Of a DNA stretch of 12,336 bases, positions 1 to 6,296 are shown piece by piece. Every line of letters starts with the position of its first letter. Within the stretch, counting starts at the first letter, position 1. The stretch lies in NCBI GenBank assembly GCA_021734725.1, contig JAIPIM010000092.1, positions 1 to 12,336 of the forward strand. Reading direction: 5' to 3'. A program made the translations under genes and the position numbers. This stretch comes from Minisyncoccota bacterium. GTDB taxonomy: Bacteria > Verrucomicrobiota > Lentisphaeria > Oligosphaerales > MVZH01. The notes beneath the pieces are model-generated. The model had not been told where the DNA came from. It made no database searches and saw nothing but the letters and a program-made list of their open reading frames with translations.

Positions 1-1
1 T

Positions 2-1870
2 TCCTGGGACAGCGCCCTGATCCACCTCATAGATACCCCCGGGCACATTGATTTTACCGCGGAAGTCGAGCGGTCGATAAGGGTGACGGATGGTGCCGTT
101 GTTATTTTCAGCGCGGTTGAAGGAGTTGAGGCGCAAAGTGAGAAGGTCTGGCATCAGGCAGAAGACTATAATCTGCCCAAAATAGCGTTTATCAACAAGA
201 TGGATCGCGTCGGGGCATCGTTCACACGGGTTGTTGGAGATATTAACCGAAAATTTGGCGACGTTGCATTGCCTGTACAGCTTCCGGTAGGAGAAGAAGA
301 CGAATTACGCGGTTTAATAGATCTTGTCACCTTCCAGATGCTCAGCTTTACAGGCGATCATAACGAGCGTGTTGAATCGTCACCGGTGCCGGAGGATTTT
401 GTGGAGAGTGCGCTGCGGCAGAGAGAGAATCTAATCGAACGCCTCGCGGACAGCTCCGATGAGGTCGCGGAGCTCTATCTGTCAGGGGAGGACGTGCCGG
501 TAGATCTCATCCAAAAGATAGTGCGGGAGCTTACGCTGCGCAATGAGGTCGTCCCCGTAGTGACAGGGTCGGCTAAGAAGTGCATTGGCGTTCAACCGGT
601 AATAAATGCTATCGTGGAGTACTTACCATCGCCCCTCGATCGTGGCGCTGTGCCTGCTGTGCGCATCAAAGACGAATCCCCCGTGGAAATCCAACCTGAC
701 AGCACGGCAGCGTTCACCGGTTTGATCTTCAAAGTGGCTGCCAGCTCAAGCGCGGATTTGCTCTACATGCGGACCTATTCAGGGACTCTGCACAGCGGCA
801 TGAAACTGACGAACAGTCGTACGAAAGAAAGTGTCCGAGCCAAGCAACTTCTGCGTTTATTTGCGAAGACTACGGAGCCCGTGGATGAAGTGGGCCCCGG
901 CGATATCGTCGGTGTCATAGGGCCCAAAAATAGCGGTACTGGCGATACACTGTGCGATGCGCATCAATTGTGTGCATTTGAAGCCATGGTTTTTCCTGAA
1001 CCTGTCATTTCGATGGCAGTCGAACCTCGTTTCAGTCGCGAAAAAGATCGCTTGGAAGAGGCCCTAGGCTTATTGTGTCGTGAGGATCCGACATTGCGGC
1101 TCGACCAAGACGAGGAAACAGGCCAGTGGCTGTTGTCAGGTATGGGAGAGCTACACCTGGAGATCAAGCTCAAGCGACTTGCTGAAGAATTTAACGTAGA
1201 GGCCCGCGCCGGTGAACCACGCGTTGCTTATCGTGAGACATTTAGAGGCCCCGACACTGTAGACGCCTTCTTTCACAAGGTCGTCGGGGAGAACGAGATT
1301 CAGGCAGGTGCCAAGATTTCAGTTAGTCCGATGGCAAAAGGCAAGACGCTGTTCGAGATTGAAAACCAGTTGGGGCGCAGCAAAGGAATGCCTAAGGTCC
1401 TTTCCCAAACCGCTGAACGCGCATTGCAGGACGGACTCCGTACAGGTGGAAACTTAGGGTACCCCCTCATTTATGTGAATGCGCAGCTTGTTGAACTGGA
1501 TGTGTACCCTGACAAAAGCACTGAAAGCGCTGTCATGGGTGCGGTTCTCAGCGCCATAGATAAGGCAATTCGAGAAGTCGGTACAACTATACTGGAGCCG
1601 GTGATGTACTTGGAGATTCTGGCGCCACCCGAAGCCGTAGGAGAAATTACATCCTATCTGCAACCACGGCGTGCGGTCATTCACAGTATGAGCGAGATTG
1701 GCGCACTTAAGCGCATCAGCTGTGAAGTGCCTCTCGCCGAGATGTTTGGGTTTGGTAAAGCCCTGCCCAAGCTTACTGGAGGTCGCGGCTCGTTTTCCAT
1801 GGAACCGCGGGGTTACCAGGAGATTCCGGCAGACGTGGCCGCTCGGATGTTCGGAAGCTTTGCACGGTGA
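2..1870 (+). CDS. fusA: Elongation factor G, 5'-truncated (EF-G2-like branch)
   Basis: Translational GTPase that acts on the ribosome in translocation and/or, with RRF, in subunit recycling. The reading frame is open from base 2, giving 622 residues; the start, P-loop and switch I (roughly 70 residues) lie left of the window. Visible G-domain motifs are DTPGH (32-46), NKMD (194-205) and GSA (566-574). Domains II to V follow in the usual order, including TGDTL, the domain III segment SGMGELHLEI, and the domain IV/V segment ending LTGGRGSFSMEP. The wording VWHQAE, MVFPEP and EETGQWLLSGMGELH recalls, from memory, the EF-G2 type of spirochetes and mitochondrial GFM2 (the spdEFG2 group) more than the canonical EF-G of E. 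coli. That subclass is inference; EF-G itself is certain. No terminator is visible after the TGA, and the tRNA-Val promoter candidate starts 10 bp downstream. Confidence 0.96.
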   Translation, partial: SWDSALIHLIDTPGHIDFTAEVERSIRVTDGAVVIFSAVEGVEAQSEKVWHQAEDYNLPKIAFINKMDRVGASFTRVVGDINRKFGDVALPVQLPVGEEDELRGLIDLVTFQMLSFTGDHNERVESSPVPEDFVESALRQRENLIERLADSSDEVAELYLSGEDVPVDLIQKIVRELTLRNEVVPVVTGSAKKCIGVQPVINAIVEYLPSPLDRGAVPAVRIKDESPVEIQPDSTAAFTGLIFKVAASSSADLLYMRTYSGTLHSGMKLTNSRTKESVRAKQLLRLFAKTTEPVDEVGPGDIVGVIGPKNSGTGDTLCDAHQLCAFEAMVFPEPVISMAVEPRFSREKDRLEEALGLLCREDPTLRLDQDEETGQWLLSGMGELHLEIKLKRLAEEFNVEARAGEPRVAYRETFRGPDTVDAFFHKVVGENEIQAGAKISVSPMAKGKTLFEIENQLGRSKGMPKVLSQTAERALQDGLRTGGNLGYPLIYVNAQLVELDVYPDKSTESAVMGAVLSAIDKAIREVGTTILEPVMYLEILAPPEAVGEITSYLQPRRAVIHSMSEIGALKRISCEVPLAEMFGFGKALPKLTGGRGSFSMEPRGYQEIPADVAARMFGSFAR

Positions 1871-1879
1871 CTGTCCCGG

Positions 1880-1907
1880 TTGTTATCCGTGCGCCGTAGA
1901 CTATAGT
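1880..1907 (+). promoter_or_regulatory. Promoter candidate for tRNA-Val
   Basis: TTGTTA (1880-1885) and TATAGT (1902-1907) are separated by 16 bp. The predicted start near 1914 would leave only a few bases of leader before the tRNA at 1918. It sits in the short gap after the EF-G stop codon, so the tRNA need not depend on read-through. Called by similarity to the sigma-70 consensus only. Confidence 0.4.
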
Positions 1908-1917
1908 ACGATTTTGC

Positions 1918-1994
1918 GGGCGGTTAGTTCAGATGGCTAGAACGTCTGGTTTACACCCAGAAGGTCACTGGTTCGAGTCCAGTACCGCCCACCA
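1918..1994 (+). tRNA. tRNA-Val (anticodon TAC), CCA encoded
   Basis: A 77-nt cloverleaf folds cleanly by eye. The acceptor stem GGGCGGT pairs perfectly with ACCGCCC, the D-stem is GTTC/GAAC, and the anticodon stem TCTGG/CCAGA carries the loop TTTACAC with anticodon TAC (decodes GUA). The T-stem is ACTGG/CCAGT with loop TTCGAGT. Discriminator A and a genomically encoded CCA (1992-1994) follow. A weak GGACA/TGTCC inverted repeat with a downstream TTCTTT occurs about 20 bp further on, but it is too poor to call a terminator. Confidence 0.97.
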
Positions 1995-2058
1995 TCCCTG
2001 CTGCTCGGACAGATTGGTGTCTGGAGTGTCCAGTTCTTTCCCCACTCATGAATTCCGC

Positions 2059-2087
2059 TTGAAAGACCTATGTCTACCGTGTATGCT
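2059..2087 (+). promoter_or_regulatory. Promoter candidate for the envelope-protein pair
   Basis: TTGAAA (2059-2064) and TATGCT (2082-2087) are separated by exactly 17 bp, giving a predicted start near 2094. It lies between tRNA-Val and the coiled-coil gene at 2162 and would transcribe that gene, the duplicated-repeat gene at 2692 and possibly ssb. Consensus match only. Confidence 0.5.
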
Positions 2088-2161
2088 GTAGAATATTGAT
2101 TGCTCGGTAAAGACAACATCATGGCGACAAGGAATGAATCCCGAAAGTTACGGGCGACGAA

Positions 2162-2665
2162 ATGGACCCTACAGCCACCACTGGTTCACAATACGTGCGG
2201 TGTACTCCTTTCCATCCGAAAGTCCTTTGTCTCCTGTTGTTTGTGGTTCTCTGTTTCATTACAATATCATGTCGCAGGTTGGGGGGGAGTGCGGCGGTGC
2301 AGGACAGACGCGGTGCGATTCATTCTTCGGTGGATGAGCGCAGCTTGCTACGCATAGCAAGGAATCGAAAACAGCGATTGAACCGTATCACAGCCGAGTT
2401 CGAAAATACAAAAGACCAGCTGGAACGCTTGAAAAACCAACTCACGCGACTTGTGGCGCAAGGCCACGCAAGCGATCCACTCCTTGGGTGGTTTCGGGAC
2501 GATCCGGAAGAGTTGGTTGAGCAGATCGAGAAAAAAACTAAGCGGCTTCAACGATTGGAAGCAGCGCAGGCTGAGGCCCGACACGAGTGGGCAATGGCGG
2601 TGAAGAAGTTGGAGAATGCACGGAGTGATGCAACCGGCACACCCAGTGTGAGGTCTTATGACTAG
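2162..2665 (+). CDS. Unrecognised membrane-anchored or lipoprotein-like coiled-coil protein
   Basis: A 167-residue protein of no family I recognise. After about 20 N-terminal residues comes one hydrophobic segment (residues 21-37, rich in Leu/Val/Ile/Phe). It ends at a Cys followed by Arg-Arg, so it is either a signal anchor or a loose lipobox (TIS-C, not the canonical LAGC). The rest, about residues 62-155, is charged and heptad-like and predicts a long helical coiled coil broken by a short Pro/Gly/Trp linker near DPLLGWF. The start is uncertain: ATG 2162 has a poor ribosome-binding site, and an in-frame GTG at 2195 would give a more typical short signal-peptide N-region. An in-frame stop at 2135 rules out a longer form. 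It lies 26 bp before another exported protein, probably in the same transcript. An envelope or periplasmic structural role is inference from topology only. Confidence 0.7.
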   Translation: MDPTATTGSQYVRCTPFHPKVLCLLLFVVLCFITISCRRLGGSAAVQDRRGAIHSSVDERSLLRIARNRKQRLNRITAEFENTKDQLERLKNQLTRLVAQGHASDPLLGWFRDDPEELVEQIEKKTKRLQRLEAAQAEARHEWAMAVKKLENARSDATGTPSVRSYD

Positions 2666-2691
2666 CGTATAAAAAAGGAGCTTGAAAGCGC

Positions 2692-3435
2692 ATGGAAAAA
2701 AAGATCAGGTGTTTGAATGTCTTGGGCGTTGCTATTCTGGCTATGGTGCTTGCTGGACTGAACCATGAACTCATAGCTCAGCAGTCAGGCGAGGGGAGCG
2801 CGGAAGCTGCGGGAGAAAAGGATGCGAGACGATTGGTGAAATGGACAACCTTGGAGGATGCCTTCCTGAAAACCAACCGAAACCGCATTATTTTGCGACG
2901 CTACATTGCTCAGCAGGAGGAGCAACTTAAGAATACCGAAGGTGAAGAACAGAAGCAGGAGGTGCGCAAGAAGATTGGCGAAGTACGCAAGCGGTTGCAC
3001 CGGATCAATACAGCAATGGACGTTATCTATGGCGTTGCTGAAGACCCTCAGTACGTATATAATCCCGTGCAATCAACAGTGTATGTTCGGGTTGGGACTG
3101 TGCAGGAAACGTTTGAAGAGGTGGCCCGGATGCGTGACAGATTACGGCGGACTGTCGCTGATCAGAAAAACAAACTCGACAACGCGCAGGATGAGGACAC
3201 GAAAGCGAAACTTCAGAAAGCGCTTGATGCAGTTGTTGGCAGGTATCAGACAGTAGCCGCTGCGTTGCAGACTGTTTTCGGAATTTCCCCGGATCGTGAC
3301 TTCAGCTACAACCCAGACAATGCGACGCTGTATCTTAAAGTTACCGACGATGAATTGGCCGAGATCAAGCAACGGCTTGCGGAGCAACGGGGACAAACAG
3401 AAAGTGCGGACGACGATACGGGCAGTGCCAAATAA
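2692..3435 (+). CDS. Unrecognised exported protein with two copies of an ~83-residue unit
   Basis: A 247-residue protein with a convincing signal peptide: Lys/Arg at residues 3-6, a hydrophobic core at about 8-22, and a possible cleavage after Ala29. The mature part contains a tandem internal duplication, residues ~66-147 and ~148-230. Each copy has a helical, charged coiled-coil part (LRR..A.Q...L.N) and then a compact motif of the form V(I/F)xG(I/V)xxDxx(Y/F)xYNPxxxT(V/L)Y(V/L)(R/K)V, ending in another helix. The C-terminal tail is acidic and low in complexity. AGGAG at 2676-2680 lies 11 nt before the ATG, supporting this start. It appears to be co-transcribed with the preceding coiled-coil gene; ssb follows after 59 bp. 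No catalytic motif is visible. A scaffolding or binding role in the periplasm is inference. Confidence 0.82.
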   Translation: MEKKIRCLNVLGVAILAMVLAGLNHELIAQQSGEGSAEAAGEKDARRLVKWTTLEDAFLKTNRNRIILRRYIAQQEEQLKNTEGEEQKQEVRKKIGEVRKRLHRINTAMDVIYGVAEDPQYVYNPVQSTVYVRVGTVQETFEEVARMRDRLRRTVADQKNKLDNAQDEDTKAKLQKALDAVVGRYQTVAAALQTVFGISPDRDFSYNPDNATLYLKVTDDELAEIKQRLAEQRGQTESADDDTGSAK

Positions 3436-3494
3436 GCTACTTCTACGCATCGCCTCTGGACGACCGCCAACACCACATTGGGAATGGATGACTT

Positions 3495-3992
3495 ATGGCA
3501 TCACTGAATCGAGTTTTACTGCTGGGTAACCTCACTCGGGATCCCGACTTAAAGTATACGCAAGGGGGTACGGCAGTCTGCAACTTCGGGCTGGCGATGA
3601 ATCGCCGTTTCAAAACACGTGACGGACAGGACCAGGAAGAAGTTTGCTTTGTCGATATCGAAGTGTTCGGCCGACAAGCCGAAACATGTGAAAATTATCT
3701 CCAGAAAGGGTCTCCAGCCCTTGTGGAGGGACGTTTGCGCCTGGACCGCTGGGAGGACCGCAGTACGGGTCAGCCACGCAGCCGTTTACGTGTAACCGCG
3801 CTTCGTGTCCAGTTCATGGGCAGCCCCGGCGGCGGTGACGATTTCAGTGATCGCGGAACGGACAGGCCGCAACAGGAGGCCACCCCGGAGACCTCCTCGA
3901 CGCCGACAAGCCCGCCCCCGCAGCAATCACCTGGCACGCCCGGTTCTTCAGAGAACAGCGATAACGACATCGACGATGAAATCCCGTTCTAG
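3495..3992 (+). CDS. ssb: Single-stranded DNA-binding protein SSB
   Basis: Binds and protects single-stranded DNA during replication, recombination and repair, and recruits partners through its C-terminal tip. The 165-residue length fits bacterial SSB. The OB fold spans about residues 1-108, beginning SLNRVLLLGNLTRDPDLKYT, with the FVDIEVFGRQAE strand and LVEGRLRLDRWED. Residues ~110-157 form a Gly/Pro/Ser/Gln-rich disordered linker, and the acidic tip DDEIPF (160-165) is intact. The start ATG 3495 is set by homology to the N-terminus; upstream ATGs at 3484 and 3488 are out of frame. The ribosome-binding site (GGGA/GGA) is weak. The gene is not next to rpsF/rpsR, a common arrangement elsewhere. 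No promoter was found in the short upstream gap, so it may be read from the upstream pair. Confidence 0.97.
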   Translation: MASLNRVLLLGNLTRDPDLKYTQGGTAVCNFGLAMNRRFKTRDGQDQEEVCFVDIEVFGRQAETCENYLQKGSPALVEGRLRLDRWEDRSTGQPRSRLRVTALRVQFMGSPGGGDDFSDRGTDRPQQEATPETSSTPTSPPPQQSPGTPGSSENSDNDIDDEIPF

Positions 3993-4090
3993 AAAAATGC
4001 GCGAACAATGCTGCATTCATCCGATTTGTTCTGGATGGCCTTATGTGAAAGCGCAGGTGTAGTTGCGTGGAAGAGGTTTCGCGCAGATCA
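3993..4090 (-). terminator. Long-arm inverted repeat with T-tract after yjbQ
   Basis: In the gap between the convergent ssb and YjbQ-family genes, TGCGCGAA (3998-4005) pairs perfectly with TTCGCGCA (4078-4085). The 72-nt interior holds a second small hairpin, CATCC (4018-4022) with GGATG (4033-4037). Read on the minus strand, the outer stem is followed at once by five T (3993-3997), as expected of an intrinsic terminator for the YjbQ gene, although the loop is unusually long. No T-tract follows on the plus strand, so nothing clear ends ssb transcription. Confidence 0.35.
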
Positions 4091-4504
4091 TTCCCCGAGG
4101 ACTGTAACAACAATTGTGCGCTGGCGCGGTTTTACATCGCATTCAAGATGGAAAATCTGTTGCCACGTCCCTAAGTTGAGTTTGCCGCCGGTGATGGGTA
4201 CGGTGAGGGAGGGCCCCAGCCAAGTGGCCTGCAGGTGTGAGTGCCCGTTGCCGTCGTGCCACGCCTGCTCGTGACCATACGAACGATTCGGGGGAATCAA
4301 TCGGTCAAGCAACTCCGGGAGGTCCCTCTCCAGCCCAGGTTCAAACTCGATGGTGCCAAGGGCCCCGGTGCTGCCGATATTGAAGAGGTGAACCGTACCC
4401 GTCTTGACCCCGGAACCCCTCACCAGTTTGCAAACCTCGGCCGTGATATTATGCATGTCGCGGTGCCCGGATGTGGCAAGCGCAATGGCATGCTGATGAA
4501 TCAT
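4088..4504 (-). CDS. YjbQ/UPF0047 family protein (variant subfamily)
   Basis: A 138-residue protein, full length for the YjbQ family, whose members have been linked to a secondary thiamine-phosphate synthase activity; the physiological role is unsettled. Family signatures are the HDGNGHSHL segment (residues 83-91), GPSLTVPITGGKLNLGTWQ (97-115) and the C-terminal DVKPRQRTIVVTVLGE. It departs from the E. coli-like type: the usual HTT/HTS-A segment near the N-terminus reads NIGSTGA (42-48), and the usual DGPR reads DVKPR. This looks like a recognisable variant subgroup, so transfer of the thiamine-phosphate activity is unsafe. The start ATG 4504 is supported by AAAGGA nine bases upstream. The gene lies 68 bp downstream of tRNA-Arg on the same strand, with no separate promoter that I can see. 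Confidence 0.88.
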   Translation of the reverse strand: MIHQHAIALATSGHRDMHNITAEVCKLVRGSGVKTGTVHLFNIGSTGALGTIEFEPGLERDLPELLDRLIPPNRSYGHEQAWHDGNGHSHLQATWLGPSLTVPITGGKLNLGTWQQIFHLECDVKPRQRTIVVTVLGE

Positions 4505-4572
4505 CTAAAGCTGTCCTTTCTCTCTTTTGGCTTGAACCGGCTGCCCGCCACGGCGATAAGCATGACAAAAAA

Positions 4573-4648
4573 TGGTACCCCGGGGGTGACTCGAACACCC
4601 GACAAATGGTTTAGGAAACCACTGCTCTATCCTCTGAGCTACCGGGGC
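4573..4648 (-). tRNA. tRNA-Arg (anticodon CCT), CCA encoded
   Basis: The 76-nt cloverleaf on the minus strand has acceptor GCCCCGG/CCGGGGT (one G-U at the end), D-stem GCTC/GAGC, and anticodon stem GTGGT/ACCAT with loop TTCCTAA, anticodon CCT (decodes AGG). The T-stem is GGGTG/CACCC with loop TTCGAGT. Discriminator A and an encoded CCA (4573-4575) follow. Six T (4567-4572 complement) come directly after the CCA and may promote partial termination before the YjbQ gene. Confidence 0.97.
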
Positions 4649-4727
4649 ACGGCGTGCGGGAAGCATTGCGGGCGGTACTCGCGGTGTACGCGGACTCGCC
4701 ATTCCCGATACCAGTTTCACGCACAGA

Positions 4728-4756
4728 AGTATAAGCACTGAGTGGGTGATCGTCAA
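4728..4756 (-). promoter_or_regulatory. Strong promoter for tRNA-Arg (and perhaps yjbQ)
   Basis: On the minus strand TTGACG (complement of 4751-4756) and TATACT (complement of 4728-4733) are separated by exactly 17 bp, the closest match to the sigma-70 consensus in the window. The predicted start near 4721 would give a leader of about 73 nt before the tRNA 5' end at 4648, to be removed by RNase P. Confidence 0.65.
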
Positions 4757-4909
4757 CCGCAACAAACGTGCCTTGCAGATTACCGGGTTGCATGCCGTTC
4801 ACGATACCTGCCTGGCAGAGATCACCTGTTTCCGCACGTGCTGGCTTCGATCATCTTGGGGAGGCGATTTCCGCCGGGTATCGTTCACGTTTAATATAGA
4901 GGCGGGGAA

Positions 4910-4939
4910 TTGACGTTGTTCAATGTTATGTGACATTAT
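4910..4939 (+). promoter_or_regulatory. Promoter candidate for dapL
   Basis: TTGACG (4910-4915) and CATTAT (4934-4939) are separated by 18 bp. The predicted start near 4946 gives a leader of about 93 nt before dapL. The -35 is good and the -10 only fair. Confidence 0.4.
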
Positions 4940-4978
4940 GAAGCTCGACCGATTCTGTATGTAGAGGGGGGGCATGGG

Positions 4979-5001
4979 GTCGCGGCGTGGAAGCCGCTGA
5001 C
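4979..5001 (+). promoter_or_regulatory. Leader hairpin upstream of dapL
   Basis: GTC-GCGGC (4979-4986) pairs with GCCGC-(T)-GAC (4993-5001), giving an 8-bp stem with one bulged T and a 6-nt loop GTGGAA. It lies 20 nt before the ribosome-binding site AAGGAAGGA (5022-5030) and just after a run of seven G. There is no T-tract, so it is not a terminator; it could affect mRNA stability or translation. Confidence 0.3.
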
Positions 5002-5038
5002 ACATTGTTTCGATGTCTAACAAGGAAGGACAGGCATT

Positions 5039-6274
5039 ATGGCTGAAAATTATTTGCAAAAGTTGTTTGCCGAGCGTATCGGTGGCGAGCGTTTCGGCAA
5101 AGATACCGCTATTTACAAATTCGAGAAAATCAAACGTGCGAAGGCCGCTGCACAGCAGGCCAAGCCTGGGGTGGAACTCATCGATATGGGGGTGGGCGAG
5201 CCGGATGAGCAGGCGTTTCCCGAGGTGGTTCAGGCTCTGGCGGACGAAGCGGCCAAATGGGAGAACCGTACGTATGCGGACAACGGTATTCCCGAGTTCC
5301 GTGAGGCGGTCGCGCGCTACATGCGCGAGGTGTACGGTGTCGCGCTTGACCCTGAGACCGAGATCTGTCACTCCATTGGCAGTAAAGCAGCTCTGACCCT
5401 TCTGCCGGCGTGTTTCGTGAACCCCGGTGATTGTGCGGTCCTTACTGTTCCCGGGTATCCGGTGCTCGGAACGTGGACAGACTATCTGGGCGGTGAAACC
5501 ATCAAACTGCCGTTGTTGAAAGACAATGGATTTCTGCCGGACCTGGAGGCTCTGTCCGCGGAGCAGCGCCGTCGGGCGAAGCTCTTGTACCTTAACTATC
5601 CTAACAATCCGACCGGTGCTTCAGCGTCCCCCGACTTCTTTGATAAAGCGATTGCATTTGCCAAGAAACACGGTCTGGTCATTGTTTCCGACGCGGCGTA
5701 CGCGCCCCTCAATTTTACCGGTAAACCGTTGAGCATTTTATCGCGACCGGGTGGTAAGGATGTTGCCGTGGAGTTACACAGTATGTCCAAGGGGTTTAAT
5801 ATGACGGGGTGGCGTCTTGGTTGGCTGTGCGGGAACGTGTTCGCTGTCAAGGCGTATGGGACAGTGAAAGACAACGCAGACAGCGGCCAGTTCCGAGCCA
5901 TTCAGAAGGCTGCCATAAAGGCATTGGCCGACCATGCGAATATCACACCCAAGATATGTGCGAAGTACCAGCGCCGGCTGGCGGCCCTCACGGATATTCT
6001 GAAAGAGCTGGGGTTCGATGCCACGATGCCGCAGGGCTCCTTCTATTTGTATGTTGAGATACCCAAGGCAACCAGCGCCGGGCGGCCATTCGATTCAGGC
6101 GAATCCTTCTGCGAATGGTTGATCAAGGAGCATCTGATCAGTACCGTGCCGTGGGATGATGCCGGCCATTTTGTACGTTTCAGCGCCACGTTTGTTGCAT
6201 CCACGCTTGAAGAGGAGCAACGAGTGTTGCGTGAAGTGAGACGTCGGTTGGGCCAGTCGGACTTTGTGTTTTAG
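5039..6274 (+). CDS. dapL: LL-diaminopimelate aminotransferase
   Basis: PLP-dependent fold-type I aminotransferase that converts L-tetrahydrodipicolinate directly to LL-2,6-diaminopimelate with glutamate as amino donor. It bypasses DapD/DapC/DapE in lysine and peptidoglycan precursor synthesis; cytosolic. Its 411 residues match the family's usual length. The N-terminal signature ERIGGERFGKDTAIYKFEKI (12-31) is typical of DapL. Other motifs are GVGEPDEQAF (51-60), LNYPNNPTGA (185-194), SDAAYAPL (217-224), SMSKGFNMTGWRLGW (248-262) with the Schiff-base Lys251, and a C-terminal phenylalanine-arginine substrate region (VRFSATFV). The start ATG 5039 is supported by AAGGAAGGA eight bases upstream. 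It is monocistronic by position: divergent from tRNA-Arg and converging on the DA1-like gene with a 5-bp gap. DapL is known from plants, chlamydiae and other PVC bacteria, spirochetes and some deltaproteobacterial lineages, which helps place the organism. Confidence 0.96.
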   Translation: MAENYLQKLFAERIGGERFGKDTAIYKFEKIKRAKAAAQQAKPGVELIDMGVGEPDEQAFPEVVQALADEAAKWENRTYADNGIPEFREAVARYMREVYGVALDPETEICHSIGSKAALTLLPACFVNPGDCAVLTVPGYPVLGTWTDYLGGETIKLPLLKDNGFLPDLEALSAEQRRRAKLLYLNYPNNPTGASASPDFFDKAIAFAKKHGLVIVSDAAYAPLNFTGKPLSILSRPGGKDVAVELHSMSKGFNMTGWRLGWLCGNVFAVKAYGTVKDNADSGQFRAIQKAAIKALADHANITPKICAKYQRRLAALTDILKELGFDATMPQGSFYLYVEIPKATSAGRPFDSGESFCEWLIKEHLISTVPWDDAGHFVRFSATFVASTLEEEQRVLREVRRRLGQSDFVF

Positions 6275-6275
6275 C

Positions 6276-6296
6276 CTCTTCACGGAACGTGAGGAG
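6276..6296. terminator. Hairpin between convergent dapL and DA1-like genes (possible shared terminator)
   Basis: CTCTTCACG-type arms pair over nine base pairs (6276-6284 with 6288-6296, one G-T wobble) around a GAA loop. It begins two bases after the dapL stop and overlaps the last codons of the opposite gene. Neither strand has a T-tract after it, so it may act as a transcript-end stabiliser or a weak terminator. Confidence 0.3.

Larger units (their letters stand above)
4649..5038. other. Divergent intergenic region between tRNA-Arg and dapL
   Basis: These 390 bp hold no credible gene. On the left is the tRNA-Arg leader and promoter (minus strand). In the middle, ACGATACC (4801-4808) and GGTATCGT (4877-4884) form a perfect 8-bp inverted repeat 68 bp apart, of unknown meaning. 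On the right are the dapL promoter candidate, a run of seven G (4966-4972) and a small hairpin. I searched by eye for lysine-riboswitch-like core sequence and did not recognise any. Confidence 0.6.

Noticed and set aside
1997..2035. Inverted repeat after tRNA-Val as a terminator
   Set aside because: Only a five-base stem with a 20-nt loop and an interrupted T stretch; too weak to report as a feature.
4241..4741. 166-codon plus-strand frame spanning yjbQ and tRNA-Arg
   Set aside because: It reads through the complement of a clear tRNA and of the YjbQ family gene, so it cannot be a real conserved gene.
4799..5371. 190-codon minus-strand frame over the dapL start
   Set aside because: It overlaps the conserved DapL N-terminus and its leader; no motif or ribosome-binding site supports it.
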